Assembly: GCF_901709675.1 (NCBI RefSeq)
Contig: NC_051095.1
Location: 2,584,295 to 2,648,294 of the forward strand
Direction: 5' to 3'
Length of the DNA: 64,000 nucleotides
DNA from: Syngnathus acus
Lineage: Eukaryota; Chordata; Actinopteri; Syngnathiformes; Syngnathidae
Below the pieces are notes generated by a model. The model ran no database searches, was not told where the DNA came from, and saw only the letters and a list, made by a program, of their open reading frames with translations. Shown in pieces: positions 1 to 11,800 of this stretch. How positions within the stretch are numbered: the first letter of the stretch is position 1; every line of letters begins with the position of its first letter. The position numbers and the translations under genes are program-made.

Positions 1-192
1 CGACACCTGTTTGCCATTGACCTTCTGACCTTTTGTGGCAGGGCTGAAATGCAGTGGTATCTTTCTTATTGTTGCTGTGAGTTCCTTTTAAAGGCCAATA
101 AAGGACTTTGCAATTAAGCAGCAGGTGAGCTGGGCACTCCTCATTCCATTCTGGCACAAAAAGAAGAAAAAAAAAAAAATTCTAATCTATTC

Positions 193-900
193 AGGAAACG
201 TCTGTTCCCAAATTGATACTTGTTTTGTGCCAGGTGGCAATGTAGCTTTGGTATTTGCTTGTTGCCAACTGATGCCATCTTGCAGGTGCCACGTAAAAGT
301 GAGCCGGGCCGTCGTTTCGGTGTTCCCGTGAATGAGTGAGTGGATGTCATTGAAAATAACAATTGTGGATTCACAGAGAGTAAAATTTCTAATGGAGGAA
401 GGTTCAGGACGGGGCTGGCCTGGCGCGACACCTTTTGATAACCTTGAATGAGACCAAGACAACATGAGAGTGCTGGAAATAGAAACATTTGTTACCAGCA
501 GCATCCTGTCAGAAATATGTCTGGAACAAATTTAGGTTCCAAGAAAAGGGAGATAAGAAAACGAAACCTAACTCACACTCACGTACACACACGTGCACGT
601 ACACACACGTGCACATACACACACAGTCAGTCACTTAGGTGCTCTCGTGAATGAGTGAGCGTATGTCACTGAAAAAGACAATGGTGGAATCACAGAGAGT
701 AAAATTCCAATTGATGAAGATTCAGGACAGCAAGGAAACGGTGCACCACTGAATGACTTTAAATGTAACTAAGACGGCCTGAGCATCATTTACTGGAAAG
801 GGGACCAGAAAGCGAAACCTAACTCACAGGCAAACCGATACATATTAAGGAAACGTTTGCTCCCAAATTGATACTTGTCTTGCGCCTGGTGGCAAAGTAC
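193..900 (+). repeat. Diverged local direct duplication
   Basis: The stretch 331-421 (beginning GTGAATGAGTGAG) recurs at 649-740, and 193-243 (around CCCAAATTGATACTTGT) recurs at 850-900. The pieces around 540-575 and 800-825 also match each other (CGAAACCTAACTCACA). The copies differ by many substitutions and small gaps, so this looks like an old tandem duplication of noncoding DNA. Confidence 0.6.
577..633. repeat. Simple repeat (CA / CACGTG-rich)
   Basis: A run of alternating purine-pyrimidine sequence built from CACA and CACGTGCACGTA units. It has no coding potential. Confidence 0.85.
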
Positions 901-924
901 CATATTGGCCCGAATATAAGTCCG

Positions 925-1100
925 TGTGTCAAAGTCAAAGGTCAAAGTCAAAGTCTGCTTTATTGTCAATTTCTTCACATGCCAGGACACACAAAGAAAT
1001 TGAAATTACAATCCCACTATCCCACGGTGACAAGACATAGTACACAATACACATACAAGTAAACAACACAAAAAAAGAAAAACAAGAAGGCACAAACAAG
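925..1100. repeat. Interspersed-type repeat fragment
   Basis: The segment starts with several CAAAGT units followed by CTGCTTTATTGTCAATTTCT and runs into an A-rich tail. This kind of sequence is typical of dispersed retroelement-derived repeats in teleost genomes. I recognise the style but not the family. Confidence 0.4.
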
Positions 1101-2246
1101 GAATAAATAAGAGTGATGAATGAATAATAAATCCATTTTTTTGGGGGGATCCTGAGACAGCCCCAATAGCACGCTGGCTAATCGGGAGAGACGATGGCCG
1201 TTCCCACGTGGGGCCGGTGGGGGCCATCATTTGATCGGCTAGAAATGAATGAAATTTTAATCTAGCTTTTAATTCAATGCATTTTCAACTCCACCCGATT
1301 CGGAACTACAACACCCATTTTGCATTGCAATTCTCTTCCCGGTGTCTCAAGTTGGGCGATACCACCCAGGCTGTGATGTACCGAAGTCAAATTCCTTGTT
1401 TGGCACGCTCAAACGTGGCGAATAGAAAATCTTGAACATAAAACATAATTCAACTGCTACAGTAGCCTATTTGTTCTATATTTTAATGATGTATCATCTT
1501 TTATTTTCTGTTATAGTCACCCTTGGTCAGCGCTTAAATATAGTGGAGTCAAGTGACGCGGCGGTATTCCACTATTCTGTGCGCCTGCCATTGGGCCGGT
1601 TGGATTTGAAACTCCCGGGCTGGAAAATGGTCCCAGCACGCCACTGGCCACCCCAACCCCTTGGCTAAAAACCGCCGGTGCCTTTTAGGAAGCCATCCTT
1701 CCTGCTACGTGACAACCTGCTCATTTGCCTTTTTTCGCAAGCAACCGCCCCTGATGTGATGAGAAAATGTCGGCTGATTGAGTGAGCCAATGTTTTTGAT
1801 CTTTCAGTCAGTCGACGTTGTCATGAGCTGATTCCACTCTGACTGATGTCGAGTAAAAAAAAAAAAAAATAAATAAATACTTTTACACATGACTTGGCTT
1901 CACTTTAAAACGTAGGTTGAGGTGACCCCAAAGGTTGTCCCCCTTTCTTGCTTGCGTCCCCCCTTTCCCATAGCGAATAAAATCAGTGGTGTCCAAAGTC
2001 TGGACAAAGGTGGCCGAAATGATATCGCGTTCCATCGCTCAAAGACGCGCACACGTACAGAGCGTCTCCGCGGGAACGCGCTCTACCAACGGTGCGTTAC
2101 TCGCGAAGGTGGGGGCCGAGCAGCAGCCGCAGCAGCAGCAGCCGAGCGAGTGAGCGAGCGCCTGTCGAGCGGGCGGCTGTCCTTGTTTCGAGCGGAACGA
2201 GTGCGTGCACCACACCGAGATTTCTGCGTTCAATAGCCTCGAGGCC

Positions 2247-5200
2247 ATGATGACCCCGCCGGCCGCGCGCCTGGCGCTGGTTCTCCTGTCTTGCGTTGTA
2301 TGGATGTTGTACAGCTGCGCAGACGGTGAGTACATCGACCAAAATGTACAACTTAATGACAACTTTGGAAGAACGCGTGTGGTTCGGATGGCAGTGCGGA
2401 TCCGCCGCCGGGTTCAAAATTGGACCGACTTAGGAAGCTGGGTGAATTGGTCTCAACTATGGGGCGTTTTGGCATTTGAGGAGTTTTTGGACTGTTCTGC
2501 GCAAAAGAGTTTGGCTTGATTTTCAACCCAAATTCAGTCCACTTTTTGGACCCAAATGGAGTTCTTTTCAAATGGATGTAACAGCGCTTGCTCTTGTGCA
2601 CGTAATCTTTGTGTTGTGAGTGCAAAGAGTCTTTTTTACCTGTTTTTATGCCTCTTTAACAAGCTGACATTGATTGCGAGACGCAATGGCACATTCCAAC
2701 CCCACTCCCCCCTCCCTCGCCCAAATGCGCACGGCAACTCGAGAGAAAGAAGTTTGCGAGGAAACGAATCTTAGAATGATTCCGGAACTGAAGTGACAGA
2801 GCAGAAGAAAATGATTGTAATGGTTAAATATGAACATGCGAGAACCCCAATATCACAGGGAGGATGATATACAGCAAGTCCTCAATAATAGACATGTATC
2901 AAATATGTTTGGGGAGTAAAAGAGCCCCAGTGAGGACAAAACGGTGTATCACTTTGTTGGAAAGGCAAACTCCGTTTTCTCCTCACATACTGTCTCGGAA
3001 ATAAGCAAAGGTTGTACTTAAGAGTAATGACGATGTCCGTCCGGTCTGCAACAAAAGTCGTTTAGTCAATGTGGCGCTAAGCACAAGTGATCAAATAATC
3101 ATTTGAATAGTGATGGAGTGTATCCAGAGCCCTCCCTGCTCTCTTTTTACCACCAAACAATGTTTCATATCGAATAGGACATGCAACCGACACAATTAGA
3201 GGAGCGAATATATCATTTGATCCACTTTGACGTTAACGTGGCACTTGTTTGTCCATCCCTCCAAACAAAATCAACCAAAACGTCATACGGGCTACTGTCT
3301 ACGTATATAGCGACGTGCACACGCGTAAGTTAGCAACACAACTGCACCACTATTGGCTTTAATATTTGCAACCACACATTGCGTTTTTTCTTACCCCAAA
3401 AAAGGGGCAAATACGTTGCACTGGAGCGTGTGTGGGCGGTGGGGCAAAGGAAGTGATAGTCACGAAGATTTGTTACAAGAGGCGTGAAATTCCAACACGT
3501 CTTCCTTTGCATAGATTTACCAAAAGATACTTTGACATTGATGAAAATAAAAAAGAAAAAGCTGGAAGTGGAATCTGTTGACTTCTAGCGCCATCCTGTG
3601 GGCAGGAGTTGAGTTAAAAAAACAAAAAACTTTTTTTCTCCCCGAGAGGCGGCAGAATGACAGAAGTGGACTGTATTTCTTCCCTTTTTTAGACATGTGC
3701 AACAGTCCTTGAAATCATTCAGCTTCTTGAAACTGTTATCTCGTGACGAAAATGTGTCTTGTTGATTTTTTGGGTGAATACATTATTTTAGTTTGTTTAT
3801 TTCATGTTATTGTCAGCCATGCAGGTGACGCAATTTGAAAACAACTCATTTTGACTTCATTCTTGTCTGTTTGCTGAATTTCTCCTCTTCACCAAATGCT
3901 GAAAAATGACCAAGGCAACTTTGCTGTTTCATCAGGATCAATCAAGGCATGTGACAACGGATGGACTCTTCACGGCTCCCACTGCTACAAGAAGGACGGG
4001 ACAACCAACGGTTGGCAGGGGGCTCGTTACGACTGCGCCTTAGAGGGCGGCGACCTTGTTTCCATCACCGACGAGACCGTGGAAGACTTTGTGAAGAGGC
4101 AAATGGGCGACAAGGCGTTCTGGATCGGACTCTCCAATCTGGTAAGACCAAAGTGCTGTTGGCTCGCCCTTGGTACGCCATTGACAACCGGGATTGGTTT
4201 CGGCAGAACTGCGATGAGGATTGGTGTGAATTTTTGGAAGCAAAGGAGCTGACTTGGTCCAACAGCAGTATGACGCCGGACTACACCAACTGGGACACGC
4301 GTCAAAAGGGAAGGTAAGAAGGTCACCTCTTTGCGTTCTGTGTCCGGCAAGATGCACAGGAACATTTTGGAACCCTTTCCAAAAATGTGTGAGCAGGTTC
4401 AAAAACAGCTTTTGTTTTCTTTTGATCCGAAAAGAGGCGAATCAACTCCAAATTGGCTCGTTGTGTGTCTCGATTCTCCCCACTTTTCCGCGACAGCTCC
4501 AACGTTGCTTCCTGCGCCTATGTCAACCAAGGAGTGCCCACCTTCAATCAGCCTGGCAAGTGGAGACATGGATCGTGCGGATCCTCCTTGGCGTACATGT
4601 GCGAGCGGCCGCTCGACGGTAAGTCTGAACCCCCGTTGTAATGTTGACGCTGAAAGAAGCAAAGCACAACTACGTCGTCTTTCTGCAGCCTGCTCGAATG
4701 GACGTACCTGTTCCCACAAAGAATCTGCTTCCGTTTACTATCAACTGGAGAGTAAGTGGCAGCGGCGCTTCTTTTCACACCGCACCATCTTTTTGTGCTT
4801 TTCTAACGAGGTTCTTTTGGGTTTCAGCTTCCTTCTGCGACTCTGGCCACTTCCTGTACAAGGACTCTTGTTACCATTTTGGGGAGACACGTGCAACCTG
4901 GCAAGCGGCTGAGGATTTCTGCAAGAACAAGGGAGGTCACCTGGCCAGCGTCCACTCATACGTTGACGGAGAATTTTTGGCTGGTGAGCGAGCGCCAAGG
5001 CAAAATGAGCAGGCCAGCAATCGACCCGCAATGTTTCACAACAAGTCTTTGTTCTGCTCTCCTCAAGCTCACGAGGGAGCTTATTGGAGTTGGCTGGGAC
5101 TCAGGAGGAACAATGGCAAATTGGAGTGGAGCGACGGATCATCCACAGTAAGTGACAAGTGTGCAACAGATCGAGGTCCAAAAAAAGAGGGCAAAAGTTA

Positions 5201-5858
5201 AAAAGTGTCATTTGAGCAGAACAAAGTTGTGCTGAATTAGGAGGACAAATCTGACAAGAATGCTCTCCCTGTCAAATGGTTTGATTTGAATTTGACTTGC
5301 CTTGAGTCATGTTACAAGACAAACGGGTTTTTTCATTTTATGACGATTCAAATGATCATTTAGAAGGAAAAAACAATCAAGTGATCAGTAGAATCAAAGT
5401 GCACCTTTCATTTTCCAGGGAAGCATTTGTTGATTGAAAAGTGTCAGTCTGAATATGGCAACAATTCTGATTGTTAGAAAGCGGTTATGAAAATGAATTG
5501 GAGAGATTTAAATCAATAAAGTGACTTTGAAGGAATTTGCTGGAAAGCCATCTGAGCAGCTGCAACACCTAACACGCTCAAGTCACGCCCACCCGCTGTG
5601 TCCTCCCTCCGCAGAATGATGTCCCGTGGTTTTCAGGACGCGGAAATAATGACTGCGCCCAATTGGTTAACAATGGTCAAGTTTACATGTTTTCTTGCAG
5701 TGAGGATCAACAACCCATCTGTCAAAAAGGTCAGAAAGTCGCGACCTCTCATTTGCCCTTTGTCTTCTGGTCGCTCTCTCATTTTTGATCCTCTCACGTC
5801 CTTACAGGCAAGGCCAGAAATTCCTTCGAGTTTCGTCTGGCGCCGACATCAGAATCAG
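2247..5858 (+). other. Lectin gene block 1: signal exon, CTLD1, CTLD2
   Basis: Signal exon 2247-2325, ending in phase 1 before GTGAGT. CTLD1 exons: 3936-4141, 4207-4313, 4497-4618, with the usual landmarks (GSHCYKK, FWIGLSNL, GSCGSSLAYMCE). Linker exon 4689-4751. CTLD2 exons: 4828-4983, 5068-5147, 5615-5729 (LYKDSCYHF, WSWLGLRRNNGKLEWSDGS, QPICQK). A 51-base linker exon lies at 5808-5858. Intron 1 (2326-3935) shows nothing but AT-rich noncoding sequence. Unlike the later blocks, this one lacks a third CTLD before the next block begins. Confidence 0.85.
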
Positions 5859-8800
5859 GTGGGAGTCCTACGCAGGGCCGCTTTTTGCTAAGGGTAATAT
5901 GGGCGACCGCTCAGGGCGCCATACACGTGGGGGGGGGGGGGCACGAGCACTCTCAAAAAAAAAAGAAATCTCTTCCATAGCTGACTCACTTCCATCTCAA
6001 ATCCGTTCAATGGGCACTGGGGCGCCCTTATTGTCGCGTGATGTCAATTTGCTGCTGAGAGTGGTGTCGTGTCGTGTCGGGGTTCTTTCGTTGGTTCTTC
6101 GTGCGTGCGTGTCAGAAGAGCAGCCCTCTCTCTCCTCTCGCGAGGGCGATTCCAAGGCCACACAACTGCTTCCAAATGAATTGCCTTTCACTCATCCAAG
6201 CAATAATACTACCTATCCACATGTAATCAATTTGGTCATGTGAACATTTGACACACAAAAAAGAAAAAAACAAATGCAAAAAAAAAACGGACAGTGCACG
6301 CACTGCGTTATGGCCGCATTACTGTTTGCGATGAAAGCGTGTCAGACAGAAGTGGACTGAATTTCCTCCGTCCTTTGACATGTCCTTGAAATTATTCAGC
6401 ATCTTGAAAACGGTTGATGACGATGGTGAGAAGAAAAAAAAAAAAAGTGCCTTGTCGATTTTTTGTGGATCGATGATTTCAGACTCAGAATTGGCTTTAT
6501 TGACCAACTTTGTGCACGGCCAACAGGCAATTTGACTCCGGTTGATCTCAGCCTCTGCCCAACGCTTAAGTTCCACTTGATTGATCTCATATTGTCAGTC
6601 ATGCAGGTGACGCAATTTGGCAACAACTGAATTCGGCCGACTTCCTTCTTGTCCGTTTGCTCAATTTGTGTTTTTCCCCAAACGCTGACAAATGACCAAG
6701 GCAACTTTGCTCTTTCATCAGGACCAATCATTCCTGAGCCAACATGTAACGCAAAAGTCGGATGGACTCTTCACGGCTCCCACTGCTACAAGAAGATGGC
6801 GCCAACCAACGGTTGGCTGGGGGCTCGTTACGACTGCCTCTGGGAGGGCGGCGACCTTGTTTCCATCACCTCCAAGGACGAGGAAGACTTTGTGAAGAGG
6901 CAAATGGGCGACAAGCCCTTCTGGATCGGACTCTCCAATCTGGTAAGACCAAAGTGCTGTTGGCTCGCCATTGCTACGCCATTGACAACCGGGATTGGTT
7001 TCGGCAGAAGTGCGACGAGGACTGGTGTTGGTTTTTTGAAGCGGGAGCAAAGGAGTTGACTTGGTCCAACACCAGTATGACGCCGGACTACACCAACTGG
7101 GACCCGCGTCAAGACGGACGGTAAGAAGGTCACCTCTTTGCATTCGGTGTCAGGAGAGATGCACAGGAACACTTTGGAACCCCTTTCCAAAAGTGTGTGA
7201 GCAGGTTCAAAACCAGCTTTTGTTTTCTTTTGATCCGAAAAGAGGAGAATCAACTCCAATTTGGCTTGTCGTGTGTCTCATTTTCCCCCACTTTTCCCCG
7301 ACAGCTCCAACGTTGCTTCCTGCGCCTACGTCAACCAAGGTGTGTACCATCACAGTCAGCCTGGAAAGTGGAGACATGGATCGTGCCAATCCTCCTTGGC
7401 ATACATGTGCAAGTGGTCGCCCGATGGTGAGTCTGTCTCTTCTTGAGATGTTGACGCTGAAAGGAGGAAAAATTGCAATCACGTCGTCCTCCTGCAGACT
7501 GCCCGGACGGATGGCCGTGTTCCTACAAAGACTTGGGTTTCCGTTACAATCGAGTTGAGAGTGAGCGGCAGCGACGCTTCTTCTTTCTACACCCGCAGCG
7601 TCTCGTTGTGGTTGTCTCATGAGTTTCTCTTGGGTTCCAGCTTCTTTCTGCGACCCTGGCTTGTTCCTGTACAAGGACTCGTGTTACCATTTTGAGGGGA
7701 CACGTACAAACTGGAAAGCGGCTGAGAATTTGTGCAAAGGCAAGAAAGGTCACCTGGCCAGCGTCCACTCACAGGTTGACGGGCAATTTTTGGCTGGTGA
7801 GCGAGCGCCAAGGCAAACTGAGCAGGCCAGCAATCGAGCCGCAATGCTTCACAACAAGTCTTTGTTCTGCTCTCCTCAAGCTCACATGCGACCAGGATAT
7901 TGGTCTTGGCTGGGACTCAGCCGGAACCATGGCGACTTGGAGTGGTGCGACGGATCAACTACAGTAAGTGACACGTGTGCAACAGATCGAGGTCCAAAAA
8001 GTTGTCAATTGGCCAGAATGCAGCCGACATGTTAGAAGGCAAAAGTTAAAAAGTGTGATTTTAGCAGCCTTTGAGCAGAACAAAGTTGTGTTGAATTAGG
8101 AGGACAAATCTGACAAGAATGCTCTGCCTGTCAAATGGTTTGATTTGAATCAGACCTGCCTTGAGTGGTGTTCCAAGACAAACCGTTTTTTCCATTTTAT
8201 GAGGATTCAAATGATCATTTAGATGGAAAAACCAAGGAAGTGATCAGTAGAATCTAAGTGCACCTTTCATTTTCCAGGGAAACATTTGTTCATTGAAAAG
8301 TTTCAGTCTGAATATGGCAACAATTCTGACTGTGAGAAAGCGGTTATGAAAATGAATCGGAGAGATTTAAATCAATAAAGTGACTTTGAAGGAATTTGCT
8401 GGGAGGCCATCTGAACAACTGCAACACCTAACACGCTCAAGTCCCGTCCGCTGTGTCCTCCCTCCGCAGTATGACGCCCCGTGGTATCTTCCGAAATTTC
8501 CATATGCCTGCTCCAAATTGACGACTGCTGCTGAAGTTTACATAGACACTTGCGATACCCTTCGTCCATCCATCTGTCAAAAAGGTCGGAAAGTCACGAC
8601 CTCTCATTTGCCCTTTGTCTTCTGGGCGCTCTCTCATATTTGACCCTCTCACATCCTTGCAGGCAAGGCCAGAGATTCTCTTCCGCTTCTCCCAGCGCCG
8701 ACATCGACATCAGGTGGGCGGGCGTCCGACCCTGCAGCCCACGTGCAAAATCCTGTTTGCTCTCAAGTGACCCGAGTCTCGCTTGCAGGCGAGAGCGCAA

Positions 8801-11800
8801 AGTGCGGCTGGTGGCAGGAAAACCCCGCCAACGACTTCTGCTACCTGATCGACTCCAAGCCCACCAAGACCTGGAAGGAGGCGCGAGACAAGTGCGCCCG
8901 CCTCAGCGGCAACCTGCTCGGCATCGCCGACTCGCAGGAACACGCCTTCGTCCAAGGTAGGCTGTTCAATGTGCTTGATGAAAGAATCCATGCGGGAGAA
9001 AGTGGAATCGAGGGAGCACCAAAGGAATCGCTTTTTGCCAAGTTTTTTTCATTCCAAAGAAAAGCTTGTGGCCCCCAGCGACAAGGACACGAGCCAGACG
9101 TCTCCCGCACTTCGTTACGGTTAAGTGTTTCGCACATGCACCTGTGAGATGTTTCAACCGTGTTTACCTTTGACCCAAAGGTCTTCTGCCAAACGCTTCC
9201 TCTTTGTGGTTGGACACCAACGACACCACGGTTGAAGACGGCAGCGAGCAGTCGGCCCAATCCTCACCCAATTCCGTCCAGTTGGCCGCCGCAGGTGGGT
9301 GGGTCTAAAACCTGGCCGGAAAATGTCCATTTCCGTGGGGGAGCGCTGAGCATCCGCCGTCTCCTTCCAGGTGACCCCTCCGGCCGACGCTGCAACTCCT
9401 TACTCGGTGGCGAGGGCGGCCGGGGAGTCGGCGATTGCGAGAAGAAGCGCGGCTACGTCTGCAAGAGACGAGGTAAGACAGGGTGCTCGGTCCATTCTGC
9501 CCAACGCTTGTCATCCTATCGGAGGACCGAAATGGCGATGGTTCGTTTTTTGGTCTGATGTCAGTGCTGATGCAGGTGACGCAATTGGCTGAAACGGAAT
9601 AAAAGGCGAGCTCTGCTTGTCTGTCGCAGATCCTCATTTCACCAAATACAAAAAACATAGCGCTCTTAACGTCAGAATAGTCCCAAAACGTTGGACATGT
9701 AACAATGCTAATAAAGATCTATTCTATTCTATCCTATTCTATTCTCAGTCATTCAGACATGTGATAGGACCAAAGGGTGGCGCCGCTTCGGCTCCAACTG
9801 CTACAAGAAGATGGAGACCACCAACGGTTGGCTGGGGGCTCGTTACGACTGCGTCTCGGAGGGAGGCGACCTGGTCTCCATCGTCTCGCCTTACGAGGAA
9901 ATCTTTGTGAAGAAGCAAATGGGCGACAAGCCCTTCTGGATCGGACGCTCCAATCTGGTGAGGCGCACGCAAGCGGCAGTTGGCTGGCTACTGGTGGTTA
10001 GTTGACTGACAACGGGTTTGGACTCTGCAGAACTGCAGCGAGACCTGGTGTCAGTTTTTTCAAGCGGGAGAAACGAAGCTGACTAAGTCCGACACGGCTG
10101 TGATGCCGACCTACGCCAACTGGTACTCAGGTCAAGACAGAAGGTAAGAAGGTCACCTCTTCGTGTCCGTTCATTGACAGGCGGGCGGGGCACACGGCGA
10201 GATGATGGAACCCGTCTGCAAAACCTGAGCGAGGGCACAGGGAAGACGAGCAAGGAGCCTTCACATTGGCCCCTTTGTGTCTCTCGCTTTTCACCGCTTC
10301 TCCCCGACAGCGCCGACGTTGCTTCCTGCGCGTACGTCAACCAAGGGGTGCACCTCTCCAGTCGGCCTGGCAAGTGGAGACATGGCTCGTGCGGATCCTC
10401 CTTGGCGTACATGTGCAAGCGGTCGCCCGACGGTAAGTCTGATCCCCCGTTGTAATGTCGACGCACGCTCAGAGGAGAAAAACACAATCGCCTCATTCTC
10501 CTGCAGCCTGCCCGGAGGGACGGCTGTGTTCCTACAAAGACTACGGACTCGGCGTCAGTCGAGTGGAGAGTGAGTGGCAGCGACGCGTCTTCTTTCTTTT
10601 CGCACCCGCACCGTGTCGCGTGGTTGTGGTTTTCCAATTGGTTTTTCTTTTGCTTTTCAGCTTCCTTCTGCGACACTGGCGAGTTCCTGTACAAGGACTC
10701 TTGCTATCACTTTGAGGGGAAGGAGCGCACTTGGAAGGAGGCCGAGAAGTTCTGCCAAGACTGGAAAGGTCAACTGACCAGCGTCCACTCACTGGTGGAT
10801 GGCCAATTCTTGGCTGGTGAGCTTCGAGACAAACTGCCGATGCCAGCTATCGTCCCGCAACGTGTCACCGTGTCTGTCGCGTTTGAATGCCCCTCTTGCG
10901 CTCAATTGCTTTTTGTCATTTCCTCCAGCTCACGCGCCATATGTAGGAGGATCGCAATCTTGGGTGGGACTCAGGAAGAACACGGACAAGTTTGAGTGGA
11001 GCGACGCAACACCTGCAGTAAGCGGAACGGTTTGGAGCCGTCTGCAAAGGTTGTCACTGGCCCAGAATGAAGGTGTCATATCGGAAGGCTCATTTTAGCA
11101 GAACAAATTTGGACTGAATTCGAAGGAAAAAAAATGACATTTGGTCCTGTTAGAGGAAGAGAAAAATGCTCAAGGTGTAAATCAGCTGGAGCATTCACGA
11201 GCACAACGTTGGGGTTCTTTGAAAATAATATAGTAGTCATTCACTGGAAAACTTGAATGAGATCCTAAATGATCAAAGTGCAGAAGTTCACAGGTCAAAG
11301 TGGGACTTTTAGGAGAATAAAATGAAAACGGTTTGAGTCTGAAACTCAAATTGTGCTTTAACTGGAAAATAGTTGTAAATTGACAACAATGAGATATATT
11401 TGCTTTGAGAAACTATTGACGAGTAGGAGGAAAAAGGACTTTGGGAAAAAATGTGCTCACGTCTGGCGTGTTGTCCGCAGGGCAAGATCGAGTGGGTCCC
11501 ACACAGGCCGGCAGGACGTGGCGACTGCGCTGCCTTGTCGCAGACTGGACAACTTGAGGACTGGCCCTGCACCAATGCTCGGCCATTCATCTGTAAAAAA
11601 GGTCAGCAAGTGATGATGACCACGTGCTCTCTCATCATCATAATCATACCTTTGATATATAATGCACTTTACATTTTAAGGCAAATTGAAGAGTGCTAAT
11701 GTGTCCTCTCTTTTCCTTCCTTGCAGCCAAGGTCCAAGACTTTCTTCTTCCTCCGCCGCCAGGTGGGCGTCCCACCCGCCAGTCGACGTGTGTTCTTTCG

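Larger units (their letters stand above)
1..2246. other. Upstream flank of the lectin gene, repeat-rich, no gene recognised
   Basis: No open frame here resembles a protein family. An AATAAA at 97-102 in a T-rich context could be the poly(A) signal of a plus-strand gene lying to the left of the window, but nothing else supports this. The segment holds locally duplicated sequence (about 190-900), a simple CA/CG-rich repeat (577-633) and an interspersed-type repeat (925-1100). From about 2030 it becomes CpG-rich and includes a CAG-rich run at 2115-2145, which fits the promoter and 5' UTR of the gene starting at 2247. No clear TATA box is visible. Confidence 0.5.

Noticed and set aside
577-633. 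CRISPR-like or regulatory array
   Set aside because: It is a simple dinucleotide/hexanucleotide repeat without unique spacers, in a vertebrate genome.
10083-10694. 203-residue minus-strand frame
   Set aside because: Antisense shadow of lectin exons CTLD6 and its linker.
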